DNA of 64,000 nucleotides from Chamaelirium japonicum (Eukaryota; Streptophyta; Magnoliopsida; Liliales; Melanthiaceae). This document shows positions 40,810 to 53,840 of the stretch, piece by piece (the stretch's first letter is position 1; each line of letters opens with the position of its first letter). Where the stretch lies: assembly GCA_947650365.1 (NCBI GenBank), contig OX393550.1:121150374-121214373 (forward strand), given 5' to 3'. Made by a program: the position numbers and the translations under genes. The notes under the pieces are model-generated. The model saw only the letters and a program-made list of their open reading frames with translations, ran no database searches and was not told the DNA's origin.

Positions 40810-42771
40810 GTATCCATTTTAATTTATTCGTACGATCCATTCAAATTCAATCGTACGATCGATTCTATTTCATTCGCACGAATGTATCCATTCTAATTCA
40901 TTCGTACGATCCATTCTAATTCATAAGTACGATCCATTCCATTCTAATTCATTCGCATCCATTCTAATTCCTTTATACGATCCATTCTTATTCATTCGCA
41001 CGAATGTATCCATTCTAATTCATTCGCACGATCCATTCTAATTCATTCATATGATCCATTCTAATTCATTCGTACGATCCATTCTAACTCATTCGCACGA
41101 TCCATTCTTACTCATTCGTACGATCCATTCGAATTCACTCATACGATCCATTCTAATTCATTCATACGATCCATTCTAATTCATTCATACGATCCATTCT
41201 AATTCCTTCGTATGATCCATTCTAATTCATTATTACGATCCATTCTAATTCATTCGCACGATCCATTCTAATTCACTAATACGATCCAATCTAATTCATT
41301 CATACGATCCATTCTAATTCATTCATACAATCCATTCTAATTCTTTCACACGACCCATTCTAATTCATTCGTACGATCCATTCTATTTCAATCGTACGAT
41401 CCATTCTAATTCAATCGTACGATCCATTCTAATTCATTCGCACGATCCATTCTAATTCATTCATACGATCCAATCTAATTCATTCATACGATCCATTCTA
41501 ATTCATTCGTATGATCCATTCTAATTCATTCGCACGAATGTATCCATCCTTTGTACGATCCATTCTAATTCATTCATACGATCCATTCTAATTCATTCGT
41601 ACGATCCATTATAATTCATTCGCACGATCCATTCTTACTCATTCGTACGATCCATTCGAATTCACTCATACGATCCATTCTAATTCATTCATACGATCCA
41701 TTCTAATTCATTCATACGATCCATTCGTACAATCCATTCTAATTCATTCGCACGAATGTATCCATTCTAATTCATTCGTACAATCCATTCTAATTCATTC
41801 CCAAGAATGTATCCATTATAATTCATACGTACGATCCTTTCTAATTCATTTATACGATCCAATCTAATTCATTCATACAATCCAATCTCATTCATTCATC
41901 CGATCCATTCTAATTCATTCGTACGATCAATTCAAATTCATTCATTCGATCCATTCTAATTCATTCGCACGAATGTATCCATTCTAATTCATTCGTACGA
42001 TCCATTCTAATTCATTCGCACAATCTATTCTAATTCATTCGCACGATCCATTCTAATTCATTCGCACGATCCATTCTAATTCATTCATACGATCCATTCT
42101 AATTCATTCGCAGGATCCATTCTAATTCATTCATACGATCCATTCTAATTCATTCGTACGATCCATTCTAATTCATTCGCACAATCTATTCTAATTCATT
42201 CGTACGATCCATTCTATTTCATTCGTACGATCCATTCTTACTCATTCGTATGATCCATTCTAATTCATTCGTACGATCCAATCTAATTCATTCACACGAT
42301 CCATTCTAATTCTTTCGTACAATCCATTCTAATTCATTCGTACAATCCATTCTATTTCATTCGTACGATCCATTCTTACTCATTCGTACGATCCATTCTA
42401 ATTCATTCGCACGAATGTATCCATTCTAATTCCTTCGTACGATCCATTCTAATTCATACGATCCATTCTATTTCATTCCTACGATCCATTCTAATTCATT
42501 CGCCCGATCCATTCTAATTCATTCATATGATCCATTCTAATTTATTCGTACGATCCATTCTATTTCATTCGCACGATCCGTACGATCCCTTCTTACTCAT
42601 TCGTATGATCCATTCTAATTCATTCGCACGAATGTATCAATTCTAATTCATTCGTACGATCCATTCTAATTCATTCGTACGATCCATTCTAATTCATTCA
42701 TATGATCCATTCTAATTCATTCGCATGATCCAATTTAATTCATTCGCATGAACCATTCTAATTCATTCGTC

Positions 42772-42819
42772 GTACGAATGAATTAGAATGGATCGTATGA
42801 TAGAATTAGAATGGATCGT
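42772..42819 (-). repeat. 48-bp minus-sense flip, copy 3 of 8
   Basis: In the second 2,010-bp unit. Entered at ATTCGTCGTACG rather than ATTCGCCGTACG. Confidence 0.93.
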
Positions 42820-44780
42820 GTATCCATTTTAATTTATTCGTACGATCCATTCAAATTCAATCGTACGATCGATTCTATTTCATTCGCAGGAATGTATCCA
42901 TTCTAATTCATTCGTACGATCCATTCTAATTCATAAGTATGATCCATTCCATTCTAATTCATTTGCATCCATTCTAATTCCTTTATACGATCCATTCTTA
43001 TTCATTCGCACGAATGTATCCATTCTAATTCATTCGCACGATCCATTCTAATTCATTCATATGATCCATTCTAATTCATTCGTACGATCCATTCTAACTC
43101 ATTCGCACAATCCATTCTTACTCATTCGTACGATCCATTCGAATTCACTCATACGATCCATTCTAATTCATTCATACGATCCATTCTAATTCATTCATAC
43201 GATTCATTCTAATTCCTTCGTATGATCCATTCTAATTCATTATTACGATCCATTCTAATTCATTCGCACGATCCATTCTAATTCACTAATACGATCCAAT
43301 CTAATTCATTCATACGATCCATTCTAATTCATTCATACAATCCATTCTAATTCTTTCACACGACCCATTCTAATTCATTCGTACGATCCATTCTATTTCA
43401 ATCGTACGATCCATTCTAATTCAATCGTACGATCCATTCTAATTCATTCGCACGATCCATTCTAATTCATTCATACGATCCAATCTAATTCATTCATACG
43501 ATCCATTCTAATTCATTCGTATGATCCATTCTAATTCATTCGCACGAATGTATCCATCCTTTGTACGATCCATTCTAATTCATTCATACGATCCATTCTA
43601 ATTCATTCGTACGATCCATTATAATTCATTCGCACGATCCATTCTTACTCATTCGTACGATCCATTCGAATTCACTCATACGATCCATTCTAATTCATTC
43701 ATACGATCCATTCTAATTCATTCATACGATCCATTCGTACAATCCATTCTAATTCATTCGCACGAATGTATCCATTCTAATTCATTCGTACGATCCATTC
43801 TAATTCATTCCCATGAATGTATCCATTCTAATTCATACGTACGATCCTTTCTAATTCATTTATACGATCCAATCTAATTCATTCATACAATCCAATCTAA
43901 TTCATTCATCCGATCCATTCTAATTCATTCGTACGATCCATTCTAATTCATTCATTCAATCCATTCTAATTCATTCGCACGAATGTATCCATTCTAATTC
44001 ATTCGTACGATCCATTCTAATTCATTCGCACAATCTATTCTAATTCATTCGCACGATCCATTCTAATTCATTCGCACGATCCATTCTAATTCATTCATAC
44101 GATCCATTCTAATTCATTCGCATGATCCATTCTAATTCATTCATACGATCCATTCTAATTCATTCGTACGATCCATTCTAATTCATTCGCACAATCTATT
44201 CTAATTCATTCGTACGATCCATTCTATTTCATTCGTACGATCCATTCTTACTCATTCGTATGATCCATTCTAATTCATTCGTACGATCCAATCTAATTCA
44301 TTCACACGATCCATTCTAATTTTTCGTACAATCCATTCTAATTCATTCGTACAATCCATTCTATTTCATTCGTACGATCCATTCTTACTCATTCGTACGA
44401 TCCATTCTAAATCATTCGCACGAATGTATCCATTCTAATTCCTTCGTACGATCCATTCTAATTCATACGATCCATTCTATTTCATTCCTACGATCCATTC
44501 TAATTCATTCGCCCGATCCATTCTAATTCATTCATATGATCCATTCTAATTTATTCGTACGATCCATTCTAATTCATTCGCACGATCCGTACGATCCATT
44601 CTTACTCATTCGTATGATCCATTCTAATTCATTCGCATGAATGTATCAATTCTAATTCATTCGTACGATCCATTCTAATTCATTCGTACGATCCATTCTA
44701 ATTCATTCATATGATCCATTCTAATTCATTCACATGATCCAATTTAATTCATTCGCACGAACCATTCTAATTCATTCGCC

Positions 44781-44828
44781 GTACGAATGAATTAGAATGG
44801 ATCGTATGAATGAATTAGAATGGATCGT
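44781..44828 (-). repeat. 48-bp minus-sense flip, copy 4 of 8
   Basis: In the third 2,010-bp unit, same junctions as copy 1. Confidence 0.93.
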
Positions 44829-46481
44829 GTATCCATTTTAATTTATTCGTACGATCCATTCAAATTCAATCGTACGATCGATTCTATTTCATTCGCACGA
44901 ATGTATCCATTCTAATTCATTCGTACGATCCATTCAAATTCATAAGTACGATCCATTCCATTCAAATTCATTCGCATCCATTCGAATTCCTTTATACGAT
45001 CCATTCTTATTCATTCGCACGAATGTATCCATTCTAATTCATTCGCACGATCCATTCTAATTCATTCATATGATCCATTCTAATTCATTCGTACGATCCA
45101 TTCTAACTCATTCGCACGATCCATTCTTACTCATTCGTACGATCCATTCGAATTCACTCATACGATCCGTTCTAATTCATTCATACGATCCATTCTAATT
45201 CATTCATACGATCCATTCTAATTCCTTCGTATGATCCATTCTAATTCATTATTACGATCCATTCTAATTCATTCGCACGATCCATTCTAATTCACTAATA
45301 TGATCCAATCTAATTTATTCATACGATCCATTCTAATTCATTCATACAATCCATTCTAATTCTTTCACACGACCCATTCTAATTCATTCGTACGATCCAT
45401 TCTATTTCAATCGTACGATCCATTCTAATTCAATCGTACGATCCATTCTAATTCATTCGCACGATCCATTCTAATTCATTCATACGATCCAATCTAATTC
45501 ATTCATACGATCCATTCTAATTCATTCGTATGATCCATTCTAATTCATTCGCACGAATGTATCCATCCTTTGTACGATCCATTCTAATTCATTCATACGA
45601 TCCATTCTAATTCATTCGTACGATCCATTATAATTCATTCGCACGATCCATTCTTACTCATTCGTACGATCCATTCGAATTCACTCATACGATCCATTCT
45701 AATTCATTCATACGATCCATTCTAATTCATTCATACGATCCATTCGTACAATCCATTCTAATTCATTCGCACGAATGTATCCATTCTAATTCATTCGTAC
45801 GATCCATTCTAATTCATTCCCATGAATGTATCCATTCTAATTCACACGTACGATCCTTTCTAATTCATTTATACGATCCAATCTAATTCATTCATACAAT
45901 CCAATCTAATTCATTCATCCGATCCATTCTAATTCATTCGTACGATCCATTCTAATTCATTCATTCGATCCATTCTAATTCATTCGCACGAATGTATCCA
46001 TTCTAATTCATTCGTACGATCCATTCTAATTCATTCGCACAATCTATTCTAATTCATTCGCACGATCCATTCTAATTCATTCGCACGATCCATTCTAATT
46101 CATTCATACGATCCATTCTAATTCATTCGCATGATCCATTCTAATTCATTCATACGATCCATTCTAATTCATTCGTACGATCCATTCTAATTCATTCGCA
46201 CAATCTATTCTAATTCATTCGTACGATCTATTCTATTTCATTCGTATGATCCATTCTTACTCATTCATATGATCCATTCTAATTCATTCGCACGAATGTA
46301 TCCATTCTAATTCATTCGTACGATCCATTCTAATTCCTTCATACGATCCATTCTAATTCATTCGTACGATCCATTCTAACTCATTCATACGATCCATTCT
46401 AATTCATTCGTACGATCCATTCTAATTCCTCTGTACGATCCATTCTAATTCATTCATACGATCCATTCTAATTCATTCGCA

Positions 46482-46575
46482 CGTATGAATTAGAATGGAT
46501 ACATTCATGGGAATGAATAAGAATAGATCGTATGAAGGAATTAGAATGGATCATACGAATGAAATAGAATGGCTC
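46482..46575 (-). repeat. 94-bp minus-sense insert opening copy B
   Basis: Same as 34271-34364, ending GGCTCCGTCC instead of GGCTCCGTAC. Confidence 0.92.
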
Positions 46576-47164
46576 CGTCCGATCCATTCTAATTCATTCG
46601 CACGATCCATTCTAATTCCTTAATATGATCCAATCTAATTCATTCATACGATCAATTCTAATTCATTCATACAATCCATTCTAATTCTTTCACACGATCC
46701 ATTCTAATTCATTCGTACGGTCCATTCTAATTCATTCGCACGATCCATTCTAATTCATTAATACGATCCATTCTAATTCATTCGTACGACGCACGATCCA
46801 TTCTAATTCATTCATACGATCCAATCTAATTTATTCATACGATCCATTCTAATTCATTCATATGTATTCTTTCTAATTCATTTATACGATCCATTCTAAT
46901 TCATTCGTATGATCTATTCTAGTTCATTCGCATGATCCATTCTAATTCATTCGCACAATCTATTCTAATTCAATCATACGATCCATTCTAATTCATTCGT
47001 ACGATCCATTCTAATTCATTCATACGATCCATTCTAATTCATTCGAATGATCCATTCTAATTCATTCGCACGATCCATTCTTACTCATAAGTACGATCCA
47101 TTCTAATTCCTTCGTATGATCCATTCTAATTCCTTCGTACGATCCATTCTAATTCATTCGTACG
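46576..47164 (+). repeat. Plus-sense block of copy B
   Basis: Pairs with 34365-34953 with scattered substitutions. The long linker CGTACGACGCACG lies near 46,785. Confidence 0.88.
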
Positions 47165-47260
47165 TTAGAATGGATCGTATGAATGACTTAGAATGGATCG
47201 TACGAATGAATTAGAATAGATCGTACGAATGAATTAGAATGGATCATACGAATGAATTAG
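47165..47260 (-). repeat. 96-bp minus-sense flip of copy B
   Basis: Pairs with 34954-35050. Confidence 0.9.
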
Positions 47261-48398
47261 GCGTATGATCCATTCTAATTCCTTCGTACGATCTATTCTA
47301 ATTCATTCATACGATCCATTCTAATTCATTCGTATGATCCATTCTATTTCATTCTTACGATCCATTCTAATTTATTCATACGATCCATTCTAATTCATTC
47401 GCACGATCCATACTAATTCATACGTACGATAAATTCTATTTCATTCGTACGATCCATTCTAATTCATTCATACGATCCATTCTAATTTATTCATACGATC
47501 CAATCTAATTCATTCATACGATCCATTCTAATTCATTTGCACGATCCAATCTAATTCCTTCGTACGATCCATTCTAATTCCTTCGTACGATCCATTCTAA
47601 TTCCTTCGTATGATCCATTGTAAATCATTCGTACAATCCATTCTAATTCATTGGCACGAATGTATCCATTCTAATTCATTTGTACAATCCATTCTAATTC
47701 ATTCGCACGATCCATTCTAATTCATTCATACCATCCATTCTAATTCTTTCACACGATCCATTCTAATTCATTGGTACGATCCATTCTATTTCATTCGTAC
47801 GATTCATTCTAATTCATTCGTACGATCCATTCTAATACATTCGCACGATCCATTCTAATTCATTTGTACGATCTAATCTAATTCATTCATACGATCCATT
47901 CTATTTCATTCGCACGATCCATTCTTACTCATTCGTACGATCCATTCGAATTTACTCATACGATCCATTCTAATTCATTCATACGATCCATTCTAATTCA
48001 TTCGTACGATCCATTCTAATTACTTCGTACGATCCATTCTAATTCATTCGTACGATCCATTATAATTCATTCGCACGATCCATTCTAATTCATGGATCGT
48101 ATGAATGAATTAGAATTGATTTATTCACACGAATGTATCCATCCTTTGTACTATCCATTTTAATTCATTCATACGATCCATTCTAATTCATTCGTACGAT
48201 CCATTCTAATTCATTCGCACGATCCATTCTTACTCATTTGTACGATCCATTCGAATTTACTCATACGATCAGTTCTAATTCATTCATACGATCCATTCTA
48301 ATTCATTCGTACGATCCATTCTAATTCCTTCGTACGATCCATTCTAATTCATTCGTACGATCCATTCTAATTCATTCGCACGATCCATTCTAATTCAT
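47261..48398 (+). repeat. Plus-sense block of copy B with a 27-bp flip
   Basis: Pairs with 35051-36018 but is longer. A 27-bp minus-sense stub lies at 48094-48120, followed by a second copy of about 305 bp of the preceding sequence (CTTACTCATT near 47,920 and again near 48,228). The stub is a truncated start of the long minus block that begins at 48399, so the duplication carried the junction with it. Confidence 0.86.
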
Positions 48399-49757
48399 GG
48401 ATCGTATGAATGAATTAGAATAGATTTATTCGAATGAATTAGAATGGATCGTGTGAAAGAATTAGAATGGATTGTATGAATGAATTAGAATGGATCGTAT
48501 GAATGAATTAGATTGGATCGCGCGAATGAATTAGAATAGATCGTACGAATGAATTAGAATAGATTGTGGGAATGAATTAGAATGGATCGTACGAATGAAT
48601 TAGAATGGATCGTATGAATGAATTAGAATAGATTGTGCGAAACGTACGAATAAATTAGAATAGATTGTGCGAATGAATTAGAATGGACCGTACGAATGAA
48701 TTAGAATGGATAAATTCGTGCGAATGAGTTAGAATGGATTGTACGATTGAATTAGAATGGATCGTACGAATGAATTAGAATGGATCGTACGAATGAATTA
48801 GAATGGATACATTCGTGCGAATGAATTAGAATGGATCATACGAATAAGTAAGAATGGATCGTACGAATAAAATAGAATAGATTGTACGATTGAATTAGAA
48901 TGGATCGTGCTAATGAATTAGAATGGATCGTACGAATGAATTAGAATGGATCGTACGAATGAATTAGAATGGAAACATTCGTGCGAATGAATTAGAATGG
49001 ATCGTACGAATGAATTAGAATGGATCGTACGAATGTATTAGAATGGATCGTACGAATGAATTAGAATAGATTGTGCGAATGAGTAAGAATGGATCATACG
49101 AAGGAATTAGATTGGATCGTATGAATGAATTAGAATGGATCGTGCGAAGGAATTAGAATGGATCGTACGAATGAATTAGAATGGCTCGTCGAATGAATTA
49201 GAATGGAAACATTCGTGCGAATGAATTAGAATGGATCATACGAATGAATTAGAATGGATCATACGAATGTATTAGAATGGATCGTACGAATGAATTAGAA
49301 TAGATTGTGCGAATGAGTAAGAATAGATCATACGAAGGAATTAGATTGGATCGTATGAATGAATTAGAATGGATCGTGCGAATGAATTAGAATGGATCGT
49401 ACGAATGAATTAGAATGGATCGTATGAATGAATTAGAATGGATCGTACAAAGGAACTAGAATGGATCGTACGAATGAATTAGAATGGATCGTATGAATGA
49501 ATTAGAATGGATCGTACGAAGGAATTAGAATGGATCGTACGAATGAATTAGAATGGATACATTCGTGCGAATGAATTAGAATGGATCGTACGAATGAGTA
49601 AGAATGGATCATACGAATGAAATAGAATGGATTGTACGAAGGAATTAGAATGGATACATTCGTGTGAATGAATTAGAATGGATCGTACGAATGAATTAGA
49701 AAGGATCGTGCGAATGAATTAGAATGGATCGTACGAATGAGTAAGAATGGATCGTGC
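48399..49757 (-). repeat. Minus-sense block of copy B
   Basis: About 59 minus-sense monomers, marked by GTGCGAAACGTACG near 48,641. A 232-bp internal duplication repeats GGAAACATTCGTGCG (48,973 and 49,205) and the GTATTAG variant that follows. Confidence 0.9.
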
Positions 49758-49883
49758 GAATTTATCCATTCTAATTCATTCGTACGATCCATTCTAATTC
49801 ATTCGTACAATCTATTCTAATTCATTCGTACGTTCCATTCTAATTCATTAGCACGATCCATTCTAATTCATTCGTACAATCCA
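49758..49883 (+). repeat. 126-bp plus-sense flip, third copy
   Basis: Same junctions and length as 37149-37274 and 38472-38597. Confidence 0.92.
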
Positions 49884-50327
49884 TACGAATGAAATAGAAT
49901 GGATCGTATGAATGAATTAGAGTGGATCGTACGAATGAAATAGAATGGATTGTACGAATGAATTAGAATGGATCGTACGAAGGAATTAGAATGGATCGTA
50001 TGAATGAATTAGAATGGATCGTACGAATGAATTAGAATGGATACATTCATGGGAATGAATAAGAATGGATCGTACGAATGAATTAGAATGGATCGTACGA
50101 ATGAATTAGAATGGATCGTACGAATGAAATAGAATGGATCGTACGAATGAATTAGAATGGATCGTACGAATGAATTAGAATGGATCGTGCGAATGAATTA
50201 GAATGGATCGTACGAATGAATTAGAATGGATACATTCGTGCGAATGAATTAGAATGGATCGTATGAACGAATTAGATTGTACGAAGGAATTATAATGGAT
50301 CATACGAATGAAATAGAATGGATCGTA
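49884..50327 (-). repeat. 444-bp minus-sense block of copy B
   Basis: Pairs with 38598-39041. It ends GGATCGTAATCTAATTC, as at 96 and 3077. Confidence 0.9.
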
Positions 50328-52046
50328 ATCTAATTCATTCATACGATCCATTCTAATTCATTCTCACAATCTTTTCTAATTCATTCGTACGATCCATTCT
50401 AATTCATTCATACGATCTATTCTAATTCATTCGTACGATCCATTCTAATTCATTCGCATGAATGTATCCATTCTAATTCATTCATACAATCTATTCTAAT
50501 TCATTCGTACGATCCATTCTAATTTATTCGTACAATCCATTATATTTCATCGTACGATCCATTCTTACTCATTCGTATAATCCAAACTAATTCATTCGCA
50601 CGAATGTATCCATTCTAATTCATTCGTACGATCCATTCTAATTCATTCGCACGACCCATTCTAATTCATTCGTACAATCCATTCTAATTCATTCGTACAA
50701 TCCATTCTATTTCATTCGTACGATCCATTCTTACTCATTCGTACGATCCATTCTAATTCATTCGCACAAATGTATCCATTCTAATTCCTTCGTACGATCC
50801 ATTCTAATTCATACGATCCATTCTATTTTATTCATACGATCCATTCTAATTCATTCATACGATCCATTCTAATTCATTCGTACGATCCATTCTAATTCAT
50901 TCGCACGATCCGTACGATCCATTCTTACTCATTCGTACGATCCATTCTAATTCATTCGCACGAATGTATCCATTCTAATTCATTCGTACGATCCATTCTA
51001 ATTCATTCGTACGATCCATTCTAATTCATTCATACGATCCATTCTAATTCATTCGCACGATCCAATTTAATTCATTCGCACGAACCATTCTTATTCATTC
51101 GCCGTACGAATGAATTAGAATAGATCGTATGAATGAATTAGAATCGATCGTGTATCCATTTTAATTTATTCGTACGATCCTTTCTAATTCATTTGTACGA
51201 TCGATTCTATTTCATTCGCTCGAATGTATCCATTCTATTTCATTCGTACGATCCATTCTAATTCATAAGTACGATCCATTCCATTCTAATTCATTCGCAT
51301 CCATTCTAATTCCTTTATACGATCCATTCTTATTCATTCGCACGAATGTATCCATTCTAATTCATTCGCACGATCCATTCTAATTCATTCACATGATCCA
51401 TTCTTTCGCACGATCCATTCTAATTCATTCGCACGAATGTATCCATTCTAATTCATTCATACAATCTATTCTAATTCATTCGTACGATCCATTTTAATTC
51501 ATTCGTACAATCCATTCTATTTCATTTGTACGATCCATTCTTACTCATTCGTATGATCCATTCTAATTCATTCGTACGATCCAATCTAATTCATTCGCAC
51601 GATCCATTCTAATTCTTTCGTACAATCCATTCTAATTCATTCATACAATCCATTCTATTTCATTCGTACGATCCATTCTTACTCATTCGTATGATCCATT
51701 CTAATTCATACGATCCATTCTATTTCATTCATACGATCCATTCTAATTCATTCGCCCGATCCATTCTAATTCATTCATACGATCCATTCTAATTCATTCG
51801 TACGATCCATTCTAATTCATTCGCACGATCCGTACGATCCATTCTTACTCATTCGTATGATCCATACTAATTCATTCGCACGAATGTATCAATTCTAATT
51901 CATTCGTACGATCCATTCTAATTCATTCGTATGATCCATTCTAATTCATTCGTACGATCCATTCTAATTCATTCATATGATCCATTCTAATTCATTCGCA
52001 TGATCCAATTTAATTCATTCGCACGAACCATTCTAATTCATTCGCC
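50328..52046 (+). repeat. Plus-sense block with one 48-bp flip
   Basis: Pairs with 39042-40761. The segment from about 50,350 onward (CATTCTCACAATCTTTTC) recurs from about 53,841. Confidence 0.88.
51104..51151 (-). repeat. 48-bp minus-sense flip, copy 5 of 8
   Basis: Pairs with 39791-39838 of copy A. One base change creates GAATCGATCG near its end. Confidence 0.92.
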
Positions 52047-52094
52047 GTACGAATGAATTAGAATGGATCGTATGAATGAATTAGAATGGATCGT
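52047..52094 (-). repeat. 48-bp minus-sense flip, copy 6 of 8
   Basis: Pairs with 40762-40809 of copy A. It lies 943 bp after the previous flip, against 971 bp in copy A, a difference of 28 bp or one long monomer. Confidence 0.92.
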
Positions 52095-53677
52095 GTATCC
52101 ATTTTAATTTATTCGTACGATTGATTCTATTTCATTCGCACGAATGTATCCATTCTAATTCATTCGTACGATCCATTCCATTCTAATTCATTCGCAGCCA
52201 TTGTAATTCTTTTATACGAACCATTCATATTCATTCGCAAGAATGTATCCATTCTAATTCATTTGCACGATCCATTCTAATTCATTCATATGATCCATTC
52301 TAATTCATTCGTACGATCCATTCTAACTCATTCGCACGATCCATTCTTACTCATTCGTACGATCCATTCGAATTCACTCATACGATCCATACTAATTCAT
52401 TCATACGATCCATTCTAATTCATTCATACGATCCATTCTAATTCCTTCGTATGATCCATTCTAATTCATTATTACGATCCATTCTAATTCATTCGCACGA
52501 TCCATTCTAATTCACTAATAGGATCCAATCTAATCATTCATACGATCCATTCTAACTCATTCATAGAATCCATTCTAATTCTTTCACACGACCCATTCTA
52601 ATTCATTCGTACGATCCATTCTATTTCAATCGTACGATCCATTCTAATTCATTCGTACGATCCATTCTAGTTCATTCGCACGATCCATTCTAATTCATTC
52701 ATACGATCCAATCTAATTCATTCATACGATCCATTCTAATTCATTCGCACGAATGTATCCATCGTTTGTACGATCCATTCTAATTCATTCATACGATCCA
52801 TTCTAATTCATTCGTACGATCCATTCTAATTCATTCGCACGATCCATTCTTACTCATTCGTACGATCCATTCGAATTCACTCATACGATCCATTCCAATT
52901 CATTCATACAATCCATTCTAATTTATTCATACGATCCATTCGTACAATCCATTCTAATTCATTCGCACGAATGTATCCATTCTAATTCATTCGTACGATC
53001 CATTCTAATTCATTCCCATGAATGTATCAATTCTAATTCAAACGTACGATCCATTCTAATTCATTTATACGATCCAATCTAATTCATTCATACAATCCAA
53101 TCTAATTCATTAATCCGATCCATTCTAATTCATTCGTACGATCCATTCTAATTCATTCATTCGATCCATTCTAATTCATTCGCACGAATGTATCCATTCT
53201 AATTCATTTGTACGATCCATTCTAATTCATTCGCACAATCTATTCTAATTCATCAGCACGATCCATTCTAATTCATTCGCACGATCCATTCTAATTCATT
53301 CATACGATCCATTCTAATTCATTCGCACGATCCATTCTAATTCATTCATACGATCCATTCTAATTCATTCGTACGATCCATTCTAATTCATTCGCACAAT
53401 CTATTCTAATTCATTCGTACGATCCATTCTATTTCATTCGTACGATCCATTCTTACTCATTCGTATGATCCATTCTAATTCATTCGTACGAATGTATCCA
53501 TTCTAATTCATTCGTATTATCCATTCTAATTCCTTCATACGATCCATTCTAATTCATTCGTACGATCCATTCTAACTCATTCATACGATCCATTCTAATT
53601 CATTCGTACGATCCATTCTAATTCCTTTGTACGATCCATTCTAATTTATTCATACGATCCATTCTAATTCATTCGCA
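52095..53677 (+). repeat. Plus-sense end of copy B
   Basis: The single 2-kb unit of copy B continues to about 53,489, then sequence like 33.78-34.27 kb and 46.3-46.48 kb leads to the next 94-bp insert. Confidence 0.88.
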
Positions 53678-53840
53678 CGTATGAATTAGAATGGATACAT
53701 TCATGGGAATGAATAAGAATAGATCGTATGAAGGAATTAGAATGGATCATACGAATGAAATAGAATGGCTCCGTCCGATCCATTCTAATTCATTCGCACG
53801 AATGAATTAGAATGGATCGTACGAATGAATTTGAATGGAT
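53678..53840. repeat. Third 94-bp insert followed by a short plus/minus alternation
   Basis: The minus-sense insert 53678-53771 matches the starts of copies A and B, but copy C breaks off almost at once. After a short plus-sense piece (53772-53798) comes a minus-sense piece (53799-53840), then DNA related to 50.35 kb onward. Confidence 0.88.
53776..53819. repeat. Inverted repeat with 21-bp arms and CA loop
   Basis: Left arm 53776-53796, loop CA, right arm 53799-53819, perfect by eye. Its middle, CATTCGCACGAATG, is the same as the hairpin in every 28-bp monomer, but here the second arm continues as a full minus-sense monomer. Confidence 0.9.

Larger units (their letters stand above)
40261..46289 (+). 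repeat. Three tandem 2,010-bp higher-order units
   Basis: Units begin at 40261, 42271 and 44281 with GTACGATCCAATC followed by TTCACACGATCC. The 48-bp flip (40762, 42772, 44781) and the TCCATCCTTTG landmark (41543, 43553, 45562) both recur every 2,009-2,010 bp. Copies look almost identical by eye. The second half of each unit resembles 32.5-33.7 kb, while the first half resembles 39.2-40.2 kb, so the unit joins two older segments. A single related unit of about 1.92 kb occupies 51574-53489 in copy B. Confidence 0.92.
34271..46481. repeat. Large composite repeat, copy A, 12.2 kb
   Basis: It runs from one copy of the 94-bp minus-sense insert (34271-34364) to the next (46482). The order inside is: minus-sense insert, plus block, 97-bp minus flip, plus block, long minus blocks at 36.0-39.0 kb, then plus-sense DNA with four 48-bp flips and three 2,010-bp units. 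Copy B (46482-53677) has the same order. Exact landmark offsets are 12,211 bp at the second flip (34954 and 47165) and 12,380 bp at the start of the long minus block (36019 and 48399). Copy A is longer mainly because of two extra 2,010-bp units and an extra 1.3-kb unit. Confidence 0.88.
46482..53677. repeat. Large composite repeat, copy B, 7.2 kb
   Basis: Same order of flips and blocks as copy A, bounded by the 94-bp insert at 46482 and the next one at 53678. It has one 1.3-kb minus unit instead of two, one 2-kb unit instead of three, and a local duplication of about 305 bp near 47.91-48.40 kb that copy A lacks. Flips of 126 bp (49758) and the minus block of 444 bp (49884) keep exactly the lengths seen in copy A. 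Confidence 0.88.
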
